From Aneurinibacillus aneurinilyticus ATCC 12856 (GTDB lineage: Bacteria > Bacillota > Bacilli > Aneurinibacillales > Aneurinibacillaceae), in NCBI RefSeq assembly GCF_000466385.1, contig NZ_KE952712.1:1184-48810 (forward strand): 47,627 nucleotides of DNA, given 5' to 3'. Shown in pieces: positions 7,843 through 17,504 of the stretch. The notes under the pieces were generated by a model. The model was not told the origin of the DNA. It saw only the letters and a program-made list of their open reading frames with translations, and searched no databases. A program made the translations under genes and the position numbers. Every line of letters begins with the position of its first letter. The first letter of the stretch is position 1.

Positions 7843-9640
7843 CTTCATTCTCCCCATACAATGGCAGAGTAAAGCTAACACGCGTCCCTTTCTGCCATTC
7901 ACTATCAATTTCAATTGTGCCTCCGTGAACGAGCACAATTTGACGCGCGATGGAAAGGCCAAGCCCTGTTCCCCCCGCGCTTCGGCTACGAGCTTTATCT
8001 ACCCGATAAAAGCGTTCGAAAATCCTGTCTAGGTCGCGTCTTCTTATCCCCATTCCTTCATCGATAATCTCGATACGTACAGCATTCTCTTCTTTATGCG
8101 CTCGTATGACTACCGTTGTATTCTCATTCGAGTACTTCATCGAATTCGAAATCAAATTATCAAGCACCTGAATAATATTATCTCTATCCGCTTTAACCAA
8201 TGGGAGAGAATCCACAGGCAAATCCAATCGTAAAGCAATCTTCTCCTGCTGACTTCGCAGCGCAAACCTCTCGGATACGTCCTGCAACAGTTCATGAACG
8301 CTCAACGGCTGCAAATCCAGCATGTATTGCCCGGCATCGTACCGGGAAAGCTGTAGCAGATCCGTCACCAGCCGAGTCATCCGATCCGTTTCATTCAACA
8401 AAACGCGCAGAAAGCGCCGGGAAAGGGCTGGATCGTCAATTACGCCTTCTTCCAACGCTTCCAGATAGCTTTTGAGCGTCGTCAATGGCGTACGCAGCTC
8501 ATGCGAAACATTGGCAACAAACTCCTTGCGCTCCTTCTCCATCGCTTCTTGTTCGGTTACATCCTGCAAGACGGCGATAATACCAGACTTCTCCTCTTCC
8601 CCCCGGCTTTTCAACACGGTAAATGAAAAGCGAATGAGACGTTCTTCTCCGTCCACATTCATATCCATTAGCATCGATCCGTTTTCTTTAAATAGAAAAT
8701 CCCATTCCTCTTCTCCTGGAATGGCGAGAACCTCGTACAAATTTTTTCCCAATACCTTTTTGTAGCCCACACCGAGAATGCGTTGCGCCGGTTTATTGAC
8801 AAGAATAATATTGTGGTTGCCGTCCGCTGCGATAACTCCATCAGTCATATTGGTTAAAATCGAAGACAGCTTTTCCTTTTCCGCCTCCGTCTGGGAAAGC
8901 GCCTGCTTCAGCTTTCGGGTCAACAGGTTGAATGTCTCTCCTAGTTGTCCAATCTCATCCTCGGAGTAGATGCGTACCTGACCATTGAAATCCCCGCCCA
9001 CCATCGCAGTCGCTTGCCGGGTAATTTCTTTGACTGGTGTCGTAATCGTTCGCGAGAGTACGATACCAAGCGCAGCTGTGAGCAAAAGAGCCAGCACCGT
9101 ACCCGTCGCAAAAATACCGTTAATCTGCCGCATCGTATGGTACACTTCCTCCATAGAAGCTACCATATAGAGTACGCCCAAGATTTTCGTTCCTTTTTTT
9201 ATAGGCAAAGCCAGCACTTTAACCCGTTGTCGAGTCTCCGGGTTATACTGAATGGATTCATTTCGGGTTCCCAAGAGCGCCATGTTAATCTCAGCACGTG
9301 TATTCTTCTGACCAATGAAAGCCTTATTCTCTTCTGTAGTCGTAAGAACGATCCCATTCTGATCAAGCAGCTGTACATCTGCATTACGCAGGGCGAACAG
9401 ATTGTGGATTAAGTTATCGATATCTTCGCGGGGAATATTCTCTTCTTCCAGGTATTTCTCAACATTGACTGCCAAAAGATTAGCCTGAGTATTCAGCGTT
9501 TCATTAAAATTATTTAAGTAGTATGACTCCGTGGCCCGTATAAAGTAAGCACCAATGACTTGCATTGCAATCAGGATCAAGAGCAAGTAGAGAATGACAA
9601 CTTTCCATTGAACCGTTTGAAAGAAACGGATGCGCTTCAT
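7832..9640 (-). CDS. walK: WalK, essential cell-wall sensor histidine kinase
   Basis: The 602-residue sensor of the essential WalRK two-component system. Domain order: membrane segment 1 (about 13-34), extracellular Cache/PAS-like sensor, membrane segment 2 (about 174-197), HAMP (about 198-250), cytoplasmic PAS (about 258-365), HisKA with phosphoacceptor His380 in NVSHELRTPLTTL, then HATPase_c with DNLISNSMKYS and GTGLGLSIAR. WalRK controls autolysins and peptidoglycan turnover in low-GC Gram-positives. walK begins 3 nt after the walR stop codon and overlaps walH, so walRKHI form a tight operon. Confidence 0.97.
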   Translation of the reverse strand: MKRIRFFQTVQWKVVILYLLLILIAMQVIGAYFIRATESYYLNNFNETLNTQANLLAVNVEKYLEEENIPREDIDNLIHNLFALRNADVQLLDQNGIVLTTTEENKAFIGQKNTRAEINMALLGTRNESIQYNPETRQRVKVLALPIKKGTKILGVLYMVASMEEVYHTMRQINGIFATGTVLALLLTAALGIVLSRTITTPVKEITRQATAMVGGDFNGQVRIYSEDEIGQLGETFNLLTRKLKQALSQTEAEKEKLSSILTNMTDGVIAADGNHNIILVNKPAQRILGVGYKKVLGKNLYEVLAIPGEEEWDFLFKENGSMLMDMNVDGEERLIRFSFTVLKSRGEEEKSGIIAVLQDVTEQEAMEKERKEFVANVSHELRTPLTTLKSYLEALEEGVIDDPALSRRFLRVLLNETDRMTRLVTDLLQLSRYDAGQYMLDLQPLSVHELLQDVSERFALRSQQEKIALRLDLPVDSLPLVKADRDNIIQVLDNLISNSMKYSNENTTVVIRAHKEENAVRIEIIDEGMGIRRRDLDRIFERFYRVDKARSRSAGGTGLGLSIARQIVLVHGGTIEIDSEWQKGTRVSFTLPLYGENEDEA

Positions 9641-9643
9641 TCC

Positions 9644-10360
9644 TTACTCCTCCAGCGTATTGCGCATCATGTAGCCGAGGCCGCGCCGGGTAATAATATA
9701 CTGCGGCACGCTCGGATCGTCTTCGATTTTTTCTCGCAGACGCCGAATCGTGACATCCACTGTCCGTGCGTCTCCGAAATAATCAAATCCCCATACTGCT
9801 TGTAGAAGGTGGTCGCGCGTCATAACTTGCCCTTTGTTTTTCGCCATATAATGCAGCAGAGCGAATTCACGGTGGGTAATATCGATCTGCTGTCCACTTT
9901 TTTCAACCGTATACGATTTTGAGTCGATGATAAGCTGCCCTACCGCAATCTTTGTAGAAGGTTCATCCTCTTTCTTCGATTCTTCTGCAAGAATCTTCGC
10001 ACGCCGACGCAGATTGGCTTTAATTCTTGCAAGAAGCTCCCGGCTGCTGAACGGCTTTGTTACATAATCATCTGCTCCCAGCTCCAGACCGAGTACTTTA
10101 TCAAGCTCGCTGTCTTTTGCTGTCAGCATAATAATCGGTACCTCAGACGTACGACGGACAATTCGACACACTTCCATCCCGTCTTTACCGGGCAACATAA
10201 TATCAAGCAATATTAAATCCGGCTTTTCTTTTTCAGCCAGTGCGACCGCTTCATCTCCATCATAGGCACATACGACATTATAACCTTCTTTTTCAAGCGT
10301 AAATTGTAGAATGTCCGCTATCGGACGTTCATCGTCTACTACCATTACTTTATATCCCAT
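9644..10360 (-). CDS. walR: WalR, essential response regulator
   Basis: An OmpR/PhoB-family response regulator, 238 residues. The receiver domain has acidic residues Asp9/Asp10, phospho-acceptor Asp53 ([13 protein letters not shown]) and the conserved TAK and KPF motifs. The C-terminal winged helix (about 135-235) ends in [18 protein letters not shown] and TRRGLGYMM. It binds TGTWAH direct-repeat sites at cell-wall genes. ATG 10360 follows AGGAGAGGTGAAACG. It heads the wal operon; only 113 bp separate it from the upstream peptidase gene and its terminator. I see no convincing SigA promoter in that gap. Confidence 0.97.
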   Translation of the reverse strand: MGYKVMVVDDERPIADILQFTLEKEGYNVVCAYDGDEAVALAEKEKPDLILLDIMLPGKDGMEVCRIVRRTSEVPIIMLTAKDSELDKVLGLELGADDYVTKPFSSRELLARIKANLRRRAKILAEESKKEDEPSTKIAVGQLIIDSKSYTVEKSGQQIDITHREFALLHYMAKNKGQVMTRDHLLQAVWGFDYFGDARTVDVTIRRLREKIEDDPSVPQYIITRRGLGYMMRNTLEE

Positions 10361-10423
10361 CGTTTCACCTCTCCTAGTCTCTTTCCACTTTTTCGGGGAA
10401 AATCCTGCTCTTCTTTATGAACA

Positions 10424-10458
10424 GAAAAAAGCCGACGCAATGATCCCTGCGTCGACTT
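10424..10458 (-). terminator. Terminator downstream of the M23 peptidase gene
   Basis: An inverted repeat (GCCGACGCA / TGCGTCGAC) with a T-rich tail on the minus strand lies 16 bp beyond the peptidase stop codon and ahead of walR. Confidence 0.85.
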
Positions 10459-10473
10459 CTCTCTCTATTCTGC

Positions 10474-11949
10474 TTATCGCAGATACGTCATGGGATTAAC
10501 CGGTTCTCCGTCCTTATGAATTTCAAAGTGCAAATGAGGTCCTGTAGAACGCCCTGTATTGCCGGATTTTGCGATGACTTCGCCCTTTACTACAATATCG
10601 CCCGGCTTCGCTACGAATCCATCCAAATGACCGTATAACGTACGGTAGCCGTTACCGTGATCAACCATCATCACCTTGCCGTATCCGCTCTTCGTCCCAA
10701 CAAAGGCGACTCGTCCATTATCTGATGTATAAACCGGTGTGCCGATAGGTGTCGCAATATCGATCCCTGCGTGCATCCGCCCCCAGCGCTCTCCGAACGG
10801 CGAACTGAATATACCTGTCGAAGGCATACGAAAATGCCCGTCGCCGCGCGATGGCTTCACTCTTGTCCCACGGATGATTACTTTGGCTACTGGCTGCTGA
10901 ATAATCTTTTGCTGTATAGGGTTCTTCTGTACAAGCTTGCCGTTCTCTTTCACTAACTCATAGACAACTTGCTTGCTGCCATTTTTCCCTTCCGTAACAA
11001 TTGTATCATCACCGCGATACTTTTTGGGTTCCGGCTTTGCATTTATTTTATACGGAATAACTACATTTTCTATTGTTTCCTGCTTGGAGACAATGGTTAT
11101 TTTTGGAGCTAGGGCCTGTACATTTATCTTATCGCCAACTTGAAGCAGGGTACCTTCCTTTAGACCGGGATTCATCGCCAAAAGCTCCTTCTCTTTCAGG
11201 CCATACTGTGGGGCAATATTCCATAAGTTTTCCCCATCCTGTACGATATGTTTTTTTTGCTCAGGCACTCCCTTTTGCAGCACATTCATTAACTGCACTT
11301 CATCCAAAACTTGTCCAGGTGCGACAGATTTCTTTTCAACCTGGATCTTTTCTTTGATGGTAATATGTGAGATACCAGAAACCGATTGCTTTGCCTGTCC
11401 CGCAGCAACATTTTCTACACCCGCCGTCAAATTGTGCATCGGCTTTTTCTCATTATATGAGGCTTTTAGACGATATAATGCTTCATTAATAGTTTTCTGA
11501 TCCTTGGCATAAGCAATCGTCTGTCCATTTACGACCAGCTGTGCGGCATTTGCTTCCACATGCACGATGGGGGCCAGCTTCTTTAATATATCGCTACTCC
11601 TCACACCTTGGCCGTTATAATGCTGTTTCTCGGTAATCATGATATCCTTCTGAAAGCCAAGTGCTAAATTCGGATATTTCTTTTTCTCAGCGGCCAGCTT
11701 ATCACCGAGCCATTTCCGTATCACATCCGGATTATCGACAACCCCAATTTCTTTTCCATCCACTGAAACATGGTAAAGCGTAGTAAGATTCGATTGATAG
11801 ACATAGCCGCCCGCCACTGTTCCACTAGCTAAAAGAGAGCCTGCCAGAATACCGAACGCAACCTTGCCCTTCTTCTTCTTATCCTGAACGAATTTCATAC
11901 CATGGGTCCATGTATCTTTCGTCCATGACGACATTCTCTCAATAATCAT
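10474..11949 (-). CDS. M23 metallopeptidase with LysM and G5 domains
   Basis: A predicted cell-wall endopeptidase of 491 residues. Order: short cytoplasmic part, one membrane segment (about 31-50), an extracellular region, a LysM peptidoglycan-binding domain (about 233-277, HIVQDGENLWNIAPQYGL), a G5 domain (about 280-363), and a C-terminal M23/LytM domain. The zinc ligands His393 and Asp397 (HAGIDIATP) and the HLH at 472-474 (GPHLHFEIH) are present, so it looks active. ATG 11949 follows AGGGAGG. Its place next to walRK suits a WalR-regulated wall hydrolase, although I found no clean WalR box. Its leader carries a terminator-like hairpin. Confidence 0.92.
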   Translation of the reverse strand: MIIERMSSWTKDTWTHGMKFVQDKKKKGKVAFGILAGSLLASGTVAGGYVYQSNLTTLYHVSVDGKEIGVVDNPDVIRKWLGDKLAAEKKKYPNLALGFQKDIMITEKQHYNGQGVRSSDILKKLAPIVHVEANAAQLVVNGQTIAYAKDQKTINEALYRLKASYNEKKPMHNLTAGVENVAAGQAKQSVSGISHITIKEKIQVEKKSVAPGQVLDEVQLMNVLQKGVPEQKKHIVQDGENLWNIAPQYGLKEKELLAMNPGLKEGTLLQVGDKINVQALAPKITIVSKQETIENVVIPYKINAKPEPKKYRGDDTIVTEGKNGSKQVVYELVKENGKLVQKNPIQQKIIQQPVAKVIIRGTRVKPSRGDGHFRMPSTGIFSSPFGERWGRMHAGIDIATPIGTPVYTSDNGRVAFVGTKSGYGKVMMVDHGNGYRTLYGHLDGFVAKPGDIVVKGEVIAKSGNTGRSTGPHLHFEIHKDGEPVNPMTYLR

Positions 11950-12160
11950 CGGTACCTCCCTTGTTGTTGCAACTTGCAGTGAAATGAACCTCTTCTAAAA
12001 AAACAAAAAAGGGAACCTTATAAAAGTATCCCTTTGTCTCTGATTATTTTTAGTTAATTAAGCAATTTTATACACAAAATGAGACACCTGGATTTGTGTC
12101 TTCACACTTTGTCTTCCAAACACTTCTTTATGGTATCATTGCAAAAATAGTATGGCAAGA
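11950..12160 (-). promoter_or_regulatory. Promoter and attenuator-like leader of the M23 gene
   Basis: A SigA-like promoter (TTGCCA at 12153-12158, 17-nt spacer, TACCAT at 12130-12135, minus strand) is followed by a small hairpin AGACAC/GTGTCT (12082-12101). After that comes an intrinsic-terminator-like hairpin AAAGGGA/TCCCTTT (12008-12035) with a long T tail, still about 60 nt before the start codon. An intrinsic terminator inside a leader suggests conditional attenuation. No known riboswitch consensus was recognised, including the c-di-AMP ydaO type. Confidence 0.5.
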
Positions 12161-12199
12161 AAAAACGACACATTCCGACATAAGTTGACATGAGCAGAA

Positions 12200-12243
12200 A
12201 AGAAACAAGACCCTAGCTTTTTAACAGCCAGAGTCTTGTTGTA
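12200..12243 (-). terminator. Terminator downstream of purA
   Basis: The inverted repeat AACAAGAC (12204-12211) / GTCTTGTT (12233-12240) extends by an inner CT-GCT pairing and is followed by T-rich sequence on the minus strand, just after the purA stop codon. Confidence 0.8.
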
Positions 12244-12258
12244 TGTGCCTCTTTTTTA

Positions 12259-13548
12259 TTACAGCGCGTATACGCTACGCACAATATTCGTTTGCTCACG
12301 GCCCGGTCCTACCGAGAAAGTAGAAAGCGGAATCCCTGTTAATTGCGTGATGCGCTCTACATAATGACGTGCATTTGCTGGTAGCTCATCGAGGGAGCGG
12401 ACACCTGTAATGTCTTCATCCCAGCCCGGCAATTCTTCATATACTGCTTCACACTCAGCCAGTACATTCAAGTTAGCCGGATAATGCTCAATAACCTCGC
12501 CTTTGTAACGGTATGCGGCACAAATTTTCACTGTTTTCAATCCGCTCAGTACATCAAGCGAGTTCAAGGACAGCGCTGTGATTCCGCTAACGCGGCGGGC
12601 ATGGCGGACTACTACGCTGTCGAACCAGCCTACACGGCGTGGACGACCGGTTGTCGTGCCGTATTCACGTCCAACTTCACGGATTTGGTTTCCTACTTCA
12701 TCATGTAGCTCTGTCGGGAACGGACCATCACCAACCCGGCTTGTATACGCCTTTGCCACACCTACTACATGATGGATTTTTGTCGGACCTACGCCGGAAC
12801 CAATACATACGCCACCTGCTACCGGATTAGAAGATGTTACGAACGGATACGTTCCCTGATCGATATCAAGCATAACGCCCTGTGCACCTTCGAACAGTAC
12901 TCGCTTGCCTGCATCGATCGCATCGTTCAATACAACAGATGTATCCATTACATACGGACGAATGCGCTCTACATATTGCATGTATTCTTCTAAGATCTCT
13001 TCAGTTGTAAAGCCTTCTGTTTCATAATATTTTTCGAATAAACGGTTCTTTTCTTCCAGGTTACGGCGAAGCTTCTCTTCGAATATATCCTTATCCATCA
13101 AATCAGCAATACGAATGCCTATGCGAGCCGATTTATCCATATATGCAGGTCCGATGCCTTTAAGCGTCGTACCGATTTTATTGTCGCCCTTTTTTGCTTC
13201 TTCGGCCGCATCAAGTTTCATGTGATACGGCATGATGACATGGGCACGATCACTAATGCGCAGATTATCCGTGCTTACGCCGTTGCTATGTAAATAATCT
13301 AATTCTTCCACCAACGCTTTCGGATTAACAACCATACCGTTTCCGATTACGCAAATTTTCTCTTTGTAAAAAATCCCTGAAGGAATTAAATGTAATTTAT
13401 ATTTTGTCCCGCCAAAAACAATGGTATGACCCGCATTGTTTCCACCTTGATAACGCGCGACGACTTCCGCTTTTTCTGCGAGAAAGTCAGTAATTTTTCC
13501 TTTCCCTTCGTCCCCCCACTGGGTTCCTACAACTACTACGGTTGACAT
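12259..13548 (-). CDS. purA: Adenylosuccinate synthetase
   Basis: PurA joins IMP and aspartate using GTP to make adenylosuccinate, the first committed step from IMP to AMP. At 429 residues it has the family length. Visible signatures are the N-terminal GTP loop [24 protein letters not shown], the GIGPAYMDK loop, the [23 protein letters not shown] segment and the C-terminal [13 protein letters not shown] 13548 has an AGGAGG upstream. It is transcribed alone between its own promoter/PurR operator and its own terminator. Confidence 0.97.
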   Translation of the reverse strand: MSTVVVVGTQWGDEGKGKITDFLAEKAEVVARYQGGNNAGHTIVFGGTKYKLHLIPSGIFYKEKICVIGNGMVVNPKALVEELDYLHSNGVSTDNLRISDRAHVIMPYHMKLDAAEEAKKGDNKIGTTLKGIGPAYMDKSARIGIRIADLMDKDIFEEKLRRNLEEKNRLFEKYYETEGFTTEEILEEYMQYVERIRPYVMDTSVVLNDAIDAGKRVLFEGAQGVMLDIDQGTYPFVTSSNPVAGGVCIGSGVGPTKIHHVVGVAKAYTSRVGDGPFPTELHDEVGNQIREVGREYGTTTGRPRRVGWFDSVVVRHARRVSGITALSLNSLDVLSGLKTVKICAAYRYKGEVIEHYPANLNVLAECEAVYEELPGWDEDITGVRSLDELPANARHYVERITQLTGIPLSTFSVGPGREQTNIVRSVYAL

Positions 13549-13581
13549 TGGCTGGGCACCTCCTACTTTTCTAACATATTA

Positions 13582-13656
13582 AGTTTAGCAACGGCGTTTC
13601 TTTCTGTCAACAAAAACCGAACAATCAGGTTTTCAGGCTTCAATTTGTTCGAGAAT
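13582..13656 (-). promoter_or_regulatory. purA promoter with PurR-type operator
   Basis: The promoter is TTGACA (13605-13610), 17-nt spacer, TAAACT (13582-13587), on the minus strand. Overlapping and just upstream of the -35 are two inverted PurBox-like elements. AAAACCGAACAAT on the plus strand (13613-13625) matches the Bacillus PurBox consensus AWWWCCGAACWWT exactly. A weaker copy with CGAACAAAT lies on the minus strand (13644-13656). They are about 17-18 nt apart, as in known PurR operators, so repression by PurR relieved by PRPP is expected. Confidence 0.8.
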
Positions 13657-13674
13657 GCCTAATAAAACAGAAGA

Positions 13675-13705
13675 AAATCCCTATCAGATAGGATAGGAAT
13701 TTTTT
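13675..13705 (-). terminator. Terminator downstream of dnaB
   Basis: Inverted repeat AATCCCTATC (13676-13685) / GATAGGAATT (13692-13701) with adjacent A and T runs, a little beyond the helicase stop codon. Confidence 0.75.
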
Positions 13706-13732
13706 AAAAATCTATACGCTAGTCATTCACGA

Positions 13733-15082
13733 TTAACCGGGAGCATCATGCTGGCTGAGGCTGACGAATTTGTTATATTCCTTGAGAAAAGCCAACTCAA
13801 CTGTACCCGTAGGTCCACTACGTTGCTTACCGATAATCACTTCGATAATATTCTTACGTTCAGTTTCTTTATCATAATAATCATCTCTATACAGAAAAGC
13901 AACCATATCCGCATCCTGCTCTATACTACCACTTTCACGAATATCGGAAAGCATTGGGCGTTTATCCTGTCGCTGCTCCACTGCACGGCTCAGTTGGGAC
14001 AGGGCAATGACCGGGCATTCCAACTCACGAGCAATCAATTTTAACGTCCGGGAGATCTCCGAGATTTCTTGTTGACGGTTATCACCGCCACCGCCCTTTC
14101 GCCCGGTAATTAATTGCAGATAATCGATAAGAATTAGGCCTAAGCCCGCCTCTGCCTTGAGGCGCCGGCATTTCGAGCGAATTTCGCTTATCGTAATTCC
14201 CGGTGTATCGTCAATATAAATAGGCGCATTGGCTAGCGTTCCGATCGCCATCGTCAGCTTATGCCAGTCTTCCTCAGCAAAATAACCTGTCCGCATACGT
14301 TGGGCATCAATATTGCCCTCCGCGCAGATCATCCGCTGTACCAGCTGTGTTGCTGACATCTCCAGACTGAAGATAGCGACCGGTGCTCCGGCGCGTGCTG
14401 CCACATTCTGTGCCACATTTAGCGCGAATGCCGTCTTACCTACCGCTGGCCGGGCAGCCAGTATGATAAGCTCGGAAGGCTTGAGCCCTGCCGTCATCTT
14501 ATCAAGATCAGGATAGCCACTCGGCAATCCGGTAATCTCTCCTTTATTATTCGACAACGTCTCAATGTGCTCATACGTCTCCATCAACACGTCTTTAATG
14601 TGCTGGAAGCTTGACGTTCGTTGGCGCTGAGAGATTTGCATAATTGTCTTCTCAGCATCACTCAACAAGCCGGGTACATCTTCACCTGCTGTATATCCGT
14701 CCGTTACAATTTTCGTAGCCGCACGAATTAACCTTCGCAGGGTCGACTTCTCCTCTACAATCCGGGCATAGTACCCTATATTGGATGCAGTCGGTACCGA
14801 TGTAGCCAAATCGGTCAGATACGAGACCCCGCCTACCTCGTCAAGCTGCTTACGATTCTCTAGCTCCGCTGTTACTGTAACAAGGTCAACCGGCTCATTA
14901 CGCTCCCCTAGATCTATCATAACCTGAAAGATACGTTGATGAGAGGTTCGATAGAAATCTTCTGCCACCAAAATGTCCGTAGCTGTAATCAGCGCTTCCC
15001 GCTCCAAAAAAATAGCCCCCAAAACGGCCTGTTCGGCCTCCATGTTTTGGGGTGGAATGCGATCGAGGAAAATATCACTCAT
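13733..15082 (-). CDS. dnaB: Replicative DNA helicase DnaB (DnaC in B. subtilis)
   Basis: The hexameric 5'-to-3' helicase that opens the replication fork. The 449-residue protein has the N-terminal primase-binding domain (PPQNMEAEQAVLGAIF), a linker, and a RecA-like C-terminal domain with Walker A ARPAVGKT at residues 210-217, Walker B ILIDYLQLI, and the DREQ-like DIRESGSIEQDADMV and GKQRSGPTG motifs. Note the name clash: this is E. coli DnaB and B. subtilis DnaC. No intein is present. The gene lies 16 bp after rplI in the same direction. Confidence 0.97.
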   Translation of the reverse strand: MSDIFLDRIPPQNMEAEQAVLGAIFLEREALITATDILVAEDFYRTSHQRIFQVMIDLGERNEPVDLVTVTAELENRKQLDEVGGVSYLTDLATSVPTASNIGYYARIVEEKSTLRRLIRAATKIVTDGYTAGEDVPGLLSDAEKTIMQISQRQRTSSFQHIKDVLMETYEHIETLSNNKGEITGLPSGYPDLDKMTAGLKPSELIILAARPAVGKTAFALNVAQNVAARAGAPVAIFSLEMSATQLVQRMICAEGNIDAQRMRTGYFAEEDWHKLTMAIGTLANAPIYIDDTPGITISEIRSKCRRLKAEAGLGLILIDYLQLITGRKGGGGDNRQQEISEISRTLKLIARELECPVIALSQLSRAVEQRQDKRPMLSDIRESGSIEQDADMVAFLYRDDYYDKETERKNIIEVIIGKQRSGPTGTVELAFLKEYNKFVSLSQHDAPG

Positions 15083-15098
15083 GGTCTATCCCTCAATT

Positions 15099-15542
15099 CT
15101 ATTCTTCAACGACATGTACCTTCACTGTCGCTGTAACTTCCTGATGAAGTTTGATTGGCACATTTGTATAGCCAAGAGTGCGAATCGGTTCAGGCAGTTC
15201 GATTTTACGTTTATCCACCTTAAAATTCGCTTTTTTCAATTCTTCAGCGATTTGCTTAGAGCTTACACCGCCAAACAAGCGCCCGCCTTCACCGGATTTA
15301 GCCTTAATGGTAATAGTCGTCTCTTCCATTACCTTCGCTACTTTCTTTGCTTCTTCCAGCTCTTCCTGCTTACGCTTTTCTTCACTTTTCTTGTGGGCTT
15401 CCTGCATTTTTACATTGCCTGGCGTCGCTTCCTTCGCCAGACCTTTCTTCAACAGAAAGTTACGAGCATACCCTTCGGAAACTTCCTTAACTTCCCCTTT
15501 TTTACCCTGGCCTTTTATATCTTGCAGTAAAATTACTTTCAT
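15099..15542 (-). CDS. rplI: 50S ribosomal protein L9
   Basis: L9, 147 residues, with the diagnostic N-terminal 23S rRNA-binding domain [18 protein letters not shown] and [14 protein letters not shown], a long charged helix (about 41-75) and a C-terminal domain with [19 protein letters not shown]. Its start codon overlaps the gdpP stop codon by 4 nt (ATGA), so translation is probably coupled. The yybS-gdpP-rplI-dnaB order is the usual Bacillales arrangement. Confidence 0.97.
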   Translation of the reverse strand: MKVILLQDIKGQGKKGEVKEVSEGYARNFLLKKGLAKEATPGNVKMQEAHKKSEEKRKQEELEEAKKVAKVMEETTITIKAKSGEGGRLFGGVSSKQIAEELKKANFKVDKRKIELPEPIRTLGYTNVPIKLHQEVTATVKVHVVEE

Positions 15543-17500
15543 TTCAGTTTCCCCCCTTGATAATTCTTAAGCACTTGCTTAAGCTGTTCCACCGCCTCGA
15601 CCACGGTCACATCTTTCAGCTGCGTCGCTGCATTATTCAAATGACCGCCGCCTCCCATCTGCTCCATTACCACCTGGACGTTAAAATCACCCAAAGAGCG
15701 TGCGCTAATGGCGATTAGGTCATCCGGCCTGCGACAGACGACAAACGACGCTTCGATGCCAGCCATTGTAAGCAGTGTATCTGCTGCCTGTGCAATAAGC
15801 AATTGCCCATATTTTTCATTTTCTTTTCCTGTTGCAATAGCAATTGAGCCGCCCAAAACTTCTGTATGCTGAACAATCTCAGAGCGTCGAATATATTGGG
15901 CTAAATCTTCTTTAAGCAGTACCTGCACCAGCGATGTATCGGCACCTTTGCGTCTCAGAAAAGATGCGGCTTCAAATGTCCGCGAGCCGGTACGGAATGC
16001 AAAGCTCTTCGTATCAACTACAATACCGGCAAGCAATGCAGTTGCCTCTAATACATCAAGCTTCAAGTTTTCTCCCTGATACTGTAACAGTTCCGTAACA
16101 AGCTCACTGGTGGACGAAGCATACGGCTCCAGATAGATAAGTACCGGGTCAGCAATAAATTCCGCCGAACGGCGATGGTGATCAATAAGAACAATCTTAT
16201 TCGTCGCATTTAATAAACGCGGCTCAATCGTCATCGATGGACGATGGGTATCTACTACGACGACCAGCGTACGTCTCGTTACTATCTGTACTGCCTGATC
16301 GCTTGTAATGAAATAATCATTCAGATATTCGTGTTCCTCTACTTCCTGCATGAGACGCTCAATGGCGGGATTACTCTCATCAAGTACGATATAGCCTTGT
16401 TTCTGTGCCGCATGCACTGCTTTCAGTACACCAATGGCTGCGCCGATGGCATCCATATCCGGCATCTTGTGACCCATAATGAGAACAAGATCGCTTTCCA
16501 GCATTAAGTCCCGTAATGCATGAGAAATCACGCGGGCACGCACCCTATTTCGCTTTTCGACAGCGTTCGATTTGCCACCATAAAATGTGATTTTGTCTTT
16601 GATTTTAACAGCTGCCTGATCACCGCCACGACCCAATGACATATCCAAACTTGACTGAGCCATCTCGCCCAACTCGATAAATGTGTCGATCCCTGCACCT
16701 ACACCAATGCTCAATGTGATCGGGATTTTATTCTTGCTGGTCATCTCCCGCACTACATCCAGAATATCAAACCGTGTGGCCTCCAACTGCTCCAATGTTC
16801 CTCGATCGAATATTGCGAGAAACTTGTCGGAAGAAAACCGACGCAAGTAAATACCGTAATTCTGGGCCCATTTTGTAATCGCACCTGTCACATTGGTCAA
16901 CAGAAGGCTGCGGCTCTGCTCATCCATACCTTGTGCCACTTCATCCAGGTTATCGAGATGCACAATAGCCAGTACTAGCTTCTCTTCATTATAATGCATC
17001 TGTAACTCTTTGAATTCGGTCACATCCTTAAAGTAAAGCAGTCGCTCTCCGGGACGATGCAGAATTTCATAAATACGTTGACGGTACGTAATCTCCGCCT
17101 GTAACTGGTTATCTTTCATATCTGTAAGCGGCGGAAATACATCAAGCAGCGATTCGCCAATCAAGTTCTCGTTTTCCGTTATCTGCTGCAGATATGGATT
17201 ATGCCATTCAATGGTTTTGTCTTCATTATAAAGCACAATCCCGAACGGCATCTCATTAATGACTTCATCCCCCGCTTTTTTGATGCGATGGCTCAGTGTT
17301 GAAATATAGGCTTCCATCTCATCACGAAAAAGCCGCTGGTTATAAAACGCAAGATATCCACTGCCTGCAATGACGAAAAATCCCACTACCGCAAATAGCC
17401 AGTGCACGTATACGGCAAGTAATCCGGCCGCCAGCAAGCAAAAAACGAGAGCGAGGATCATATGCGAGCCAAACCAGCGTTTTGCCAGGAACTTCGGCAT
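15539..17500 (-). CDS. gdpP: GdpP, cyclic-di-AMP phosphodiesterase
   Basis: A membrane c-di-AMP phosphodiesterase of 653 residues. It has two membrane segments near the N-terminus (about 13-50), a PAS-like haem-binding domain (about 70-150), a degenerate GGDEF domain (about 170-300, with [12 protein letters not shown] in place of an intact GGDEF signature), and DHH/DHHA1 catalytic domains. The DHH motifs [21 protein letters not shown] and LIDHHRR supply the metal ligands; the C-terminal DHHA1 has [13 protein letters not shown]. It lowers c-di-AMP and so affects wall stress, potassium and beta-lactam tolerance. Confidence 0.96.
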   Translation of the reverse strand: MPKFLAKRWFGSHMILALVFCLLAAGLLAVYVHWLFAVVGFFVIAGSGYLAFYNQRLFRDEMEAYISTLSHRIKKAGDEVINEMPFGIVLYNEDKTIEWHNPYLQQITENENLIGESLLDVFPPLTDMKDNQLQAEITYRQRIYEILHRPGERLLYFKDVTEFKELQMHYNEEKLVLAIVHLDNLDEVAQGMDEQSRSLLLTNVTGAITKWAQNYGIYLRRFSSDKFLAIFDRGTLEQLEATRFDILDVVREMTSKNKIPITLSIGVGAGIDTFIELGEMAQSSLDMSLGRGGDQAAVKIKDKITFYGGKSNAVEKRNRVRARVISHALRDLMLESDLVLIMGHKMPDMDAIGAAIGVLKAVHAAQKQGYIVLDESNPAIERLMQEVEEHEYLNDYFITSDQAVQIVTRRTLVVVVDTHRPSMTIEPRLLNATNKIVLIDHHRRSAEFIADPVLIYLEPYASSTSELVTELLQYQGENLKLDVLEATALLAGIVVDTKSFAFRTGSRTFEAASFLRRKGADTSLVQVLLKEDLAQYIRRSEIVQHTEVLGGSIAIATGKENEKYGQLLIAQAADTLLTMAGIEASFVVCRRPDDLIAISARSLGDFNVQVVMEQMGGGGHLNNAATQLKDVTVVEAVEQLKQVLKNYQGGKLK

Positions 17501-17504
17501 ATAC

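Noticed and set aside
11950-12130. c-di-AMP (ydaO) riboswitch before the M23 gene
   Set aside because: The conserved ydaO core motifs are absent, although the gene type fits; only an attenuator-like arrangement can be supported.
10361-13732. tRNA genes between walR and purA, as in B. subtilis
   Set aside because: No cloverleaf or TPsiC-like GGTTCRA arm was found in the gaps.
14973-15530. 185-aa plus-strand frame
   Set aside because: Antisense to rplI and the start of dnaB, both of which are unmistakable; it is a shadow frame.
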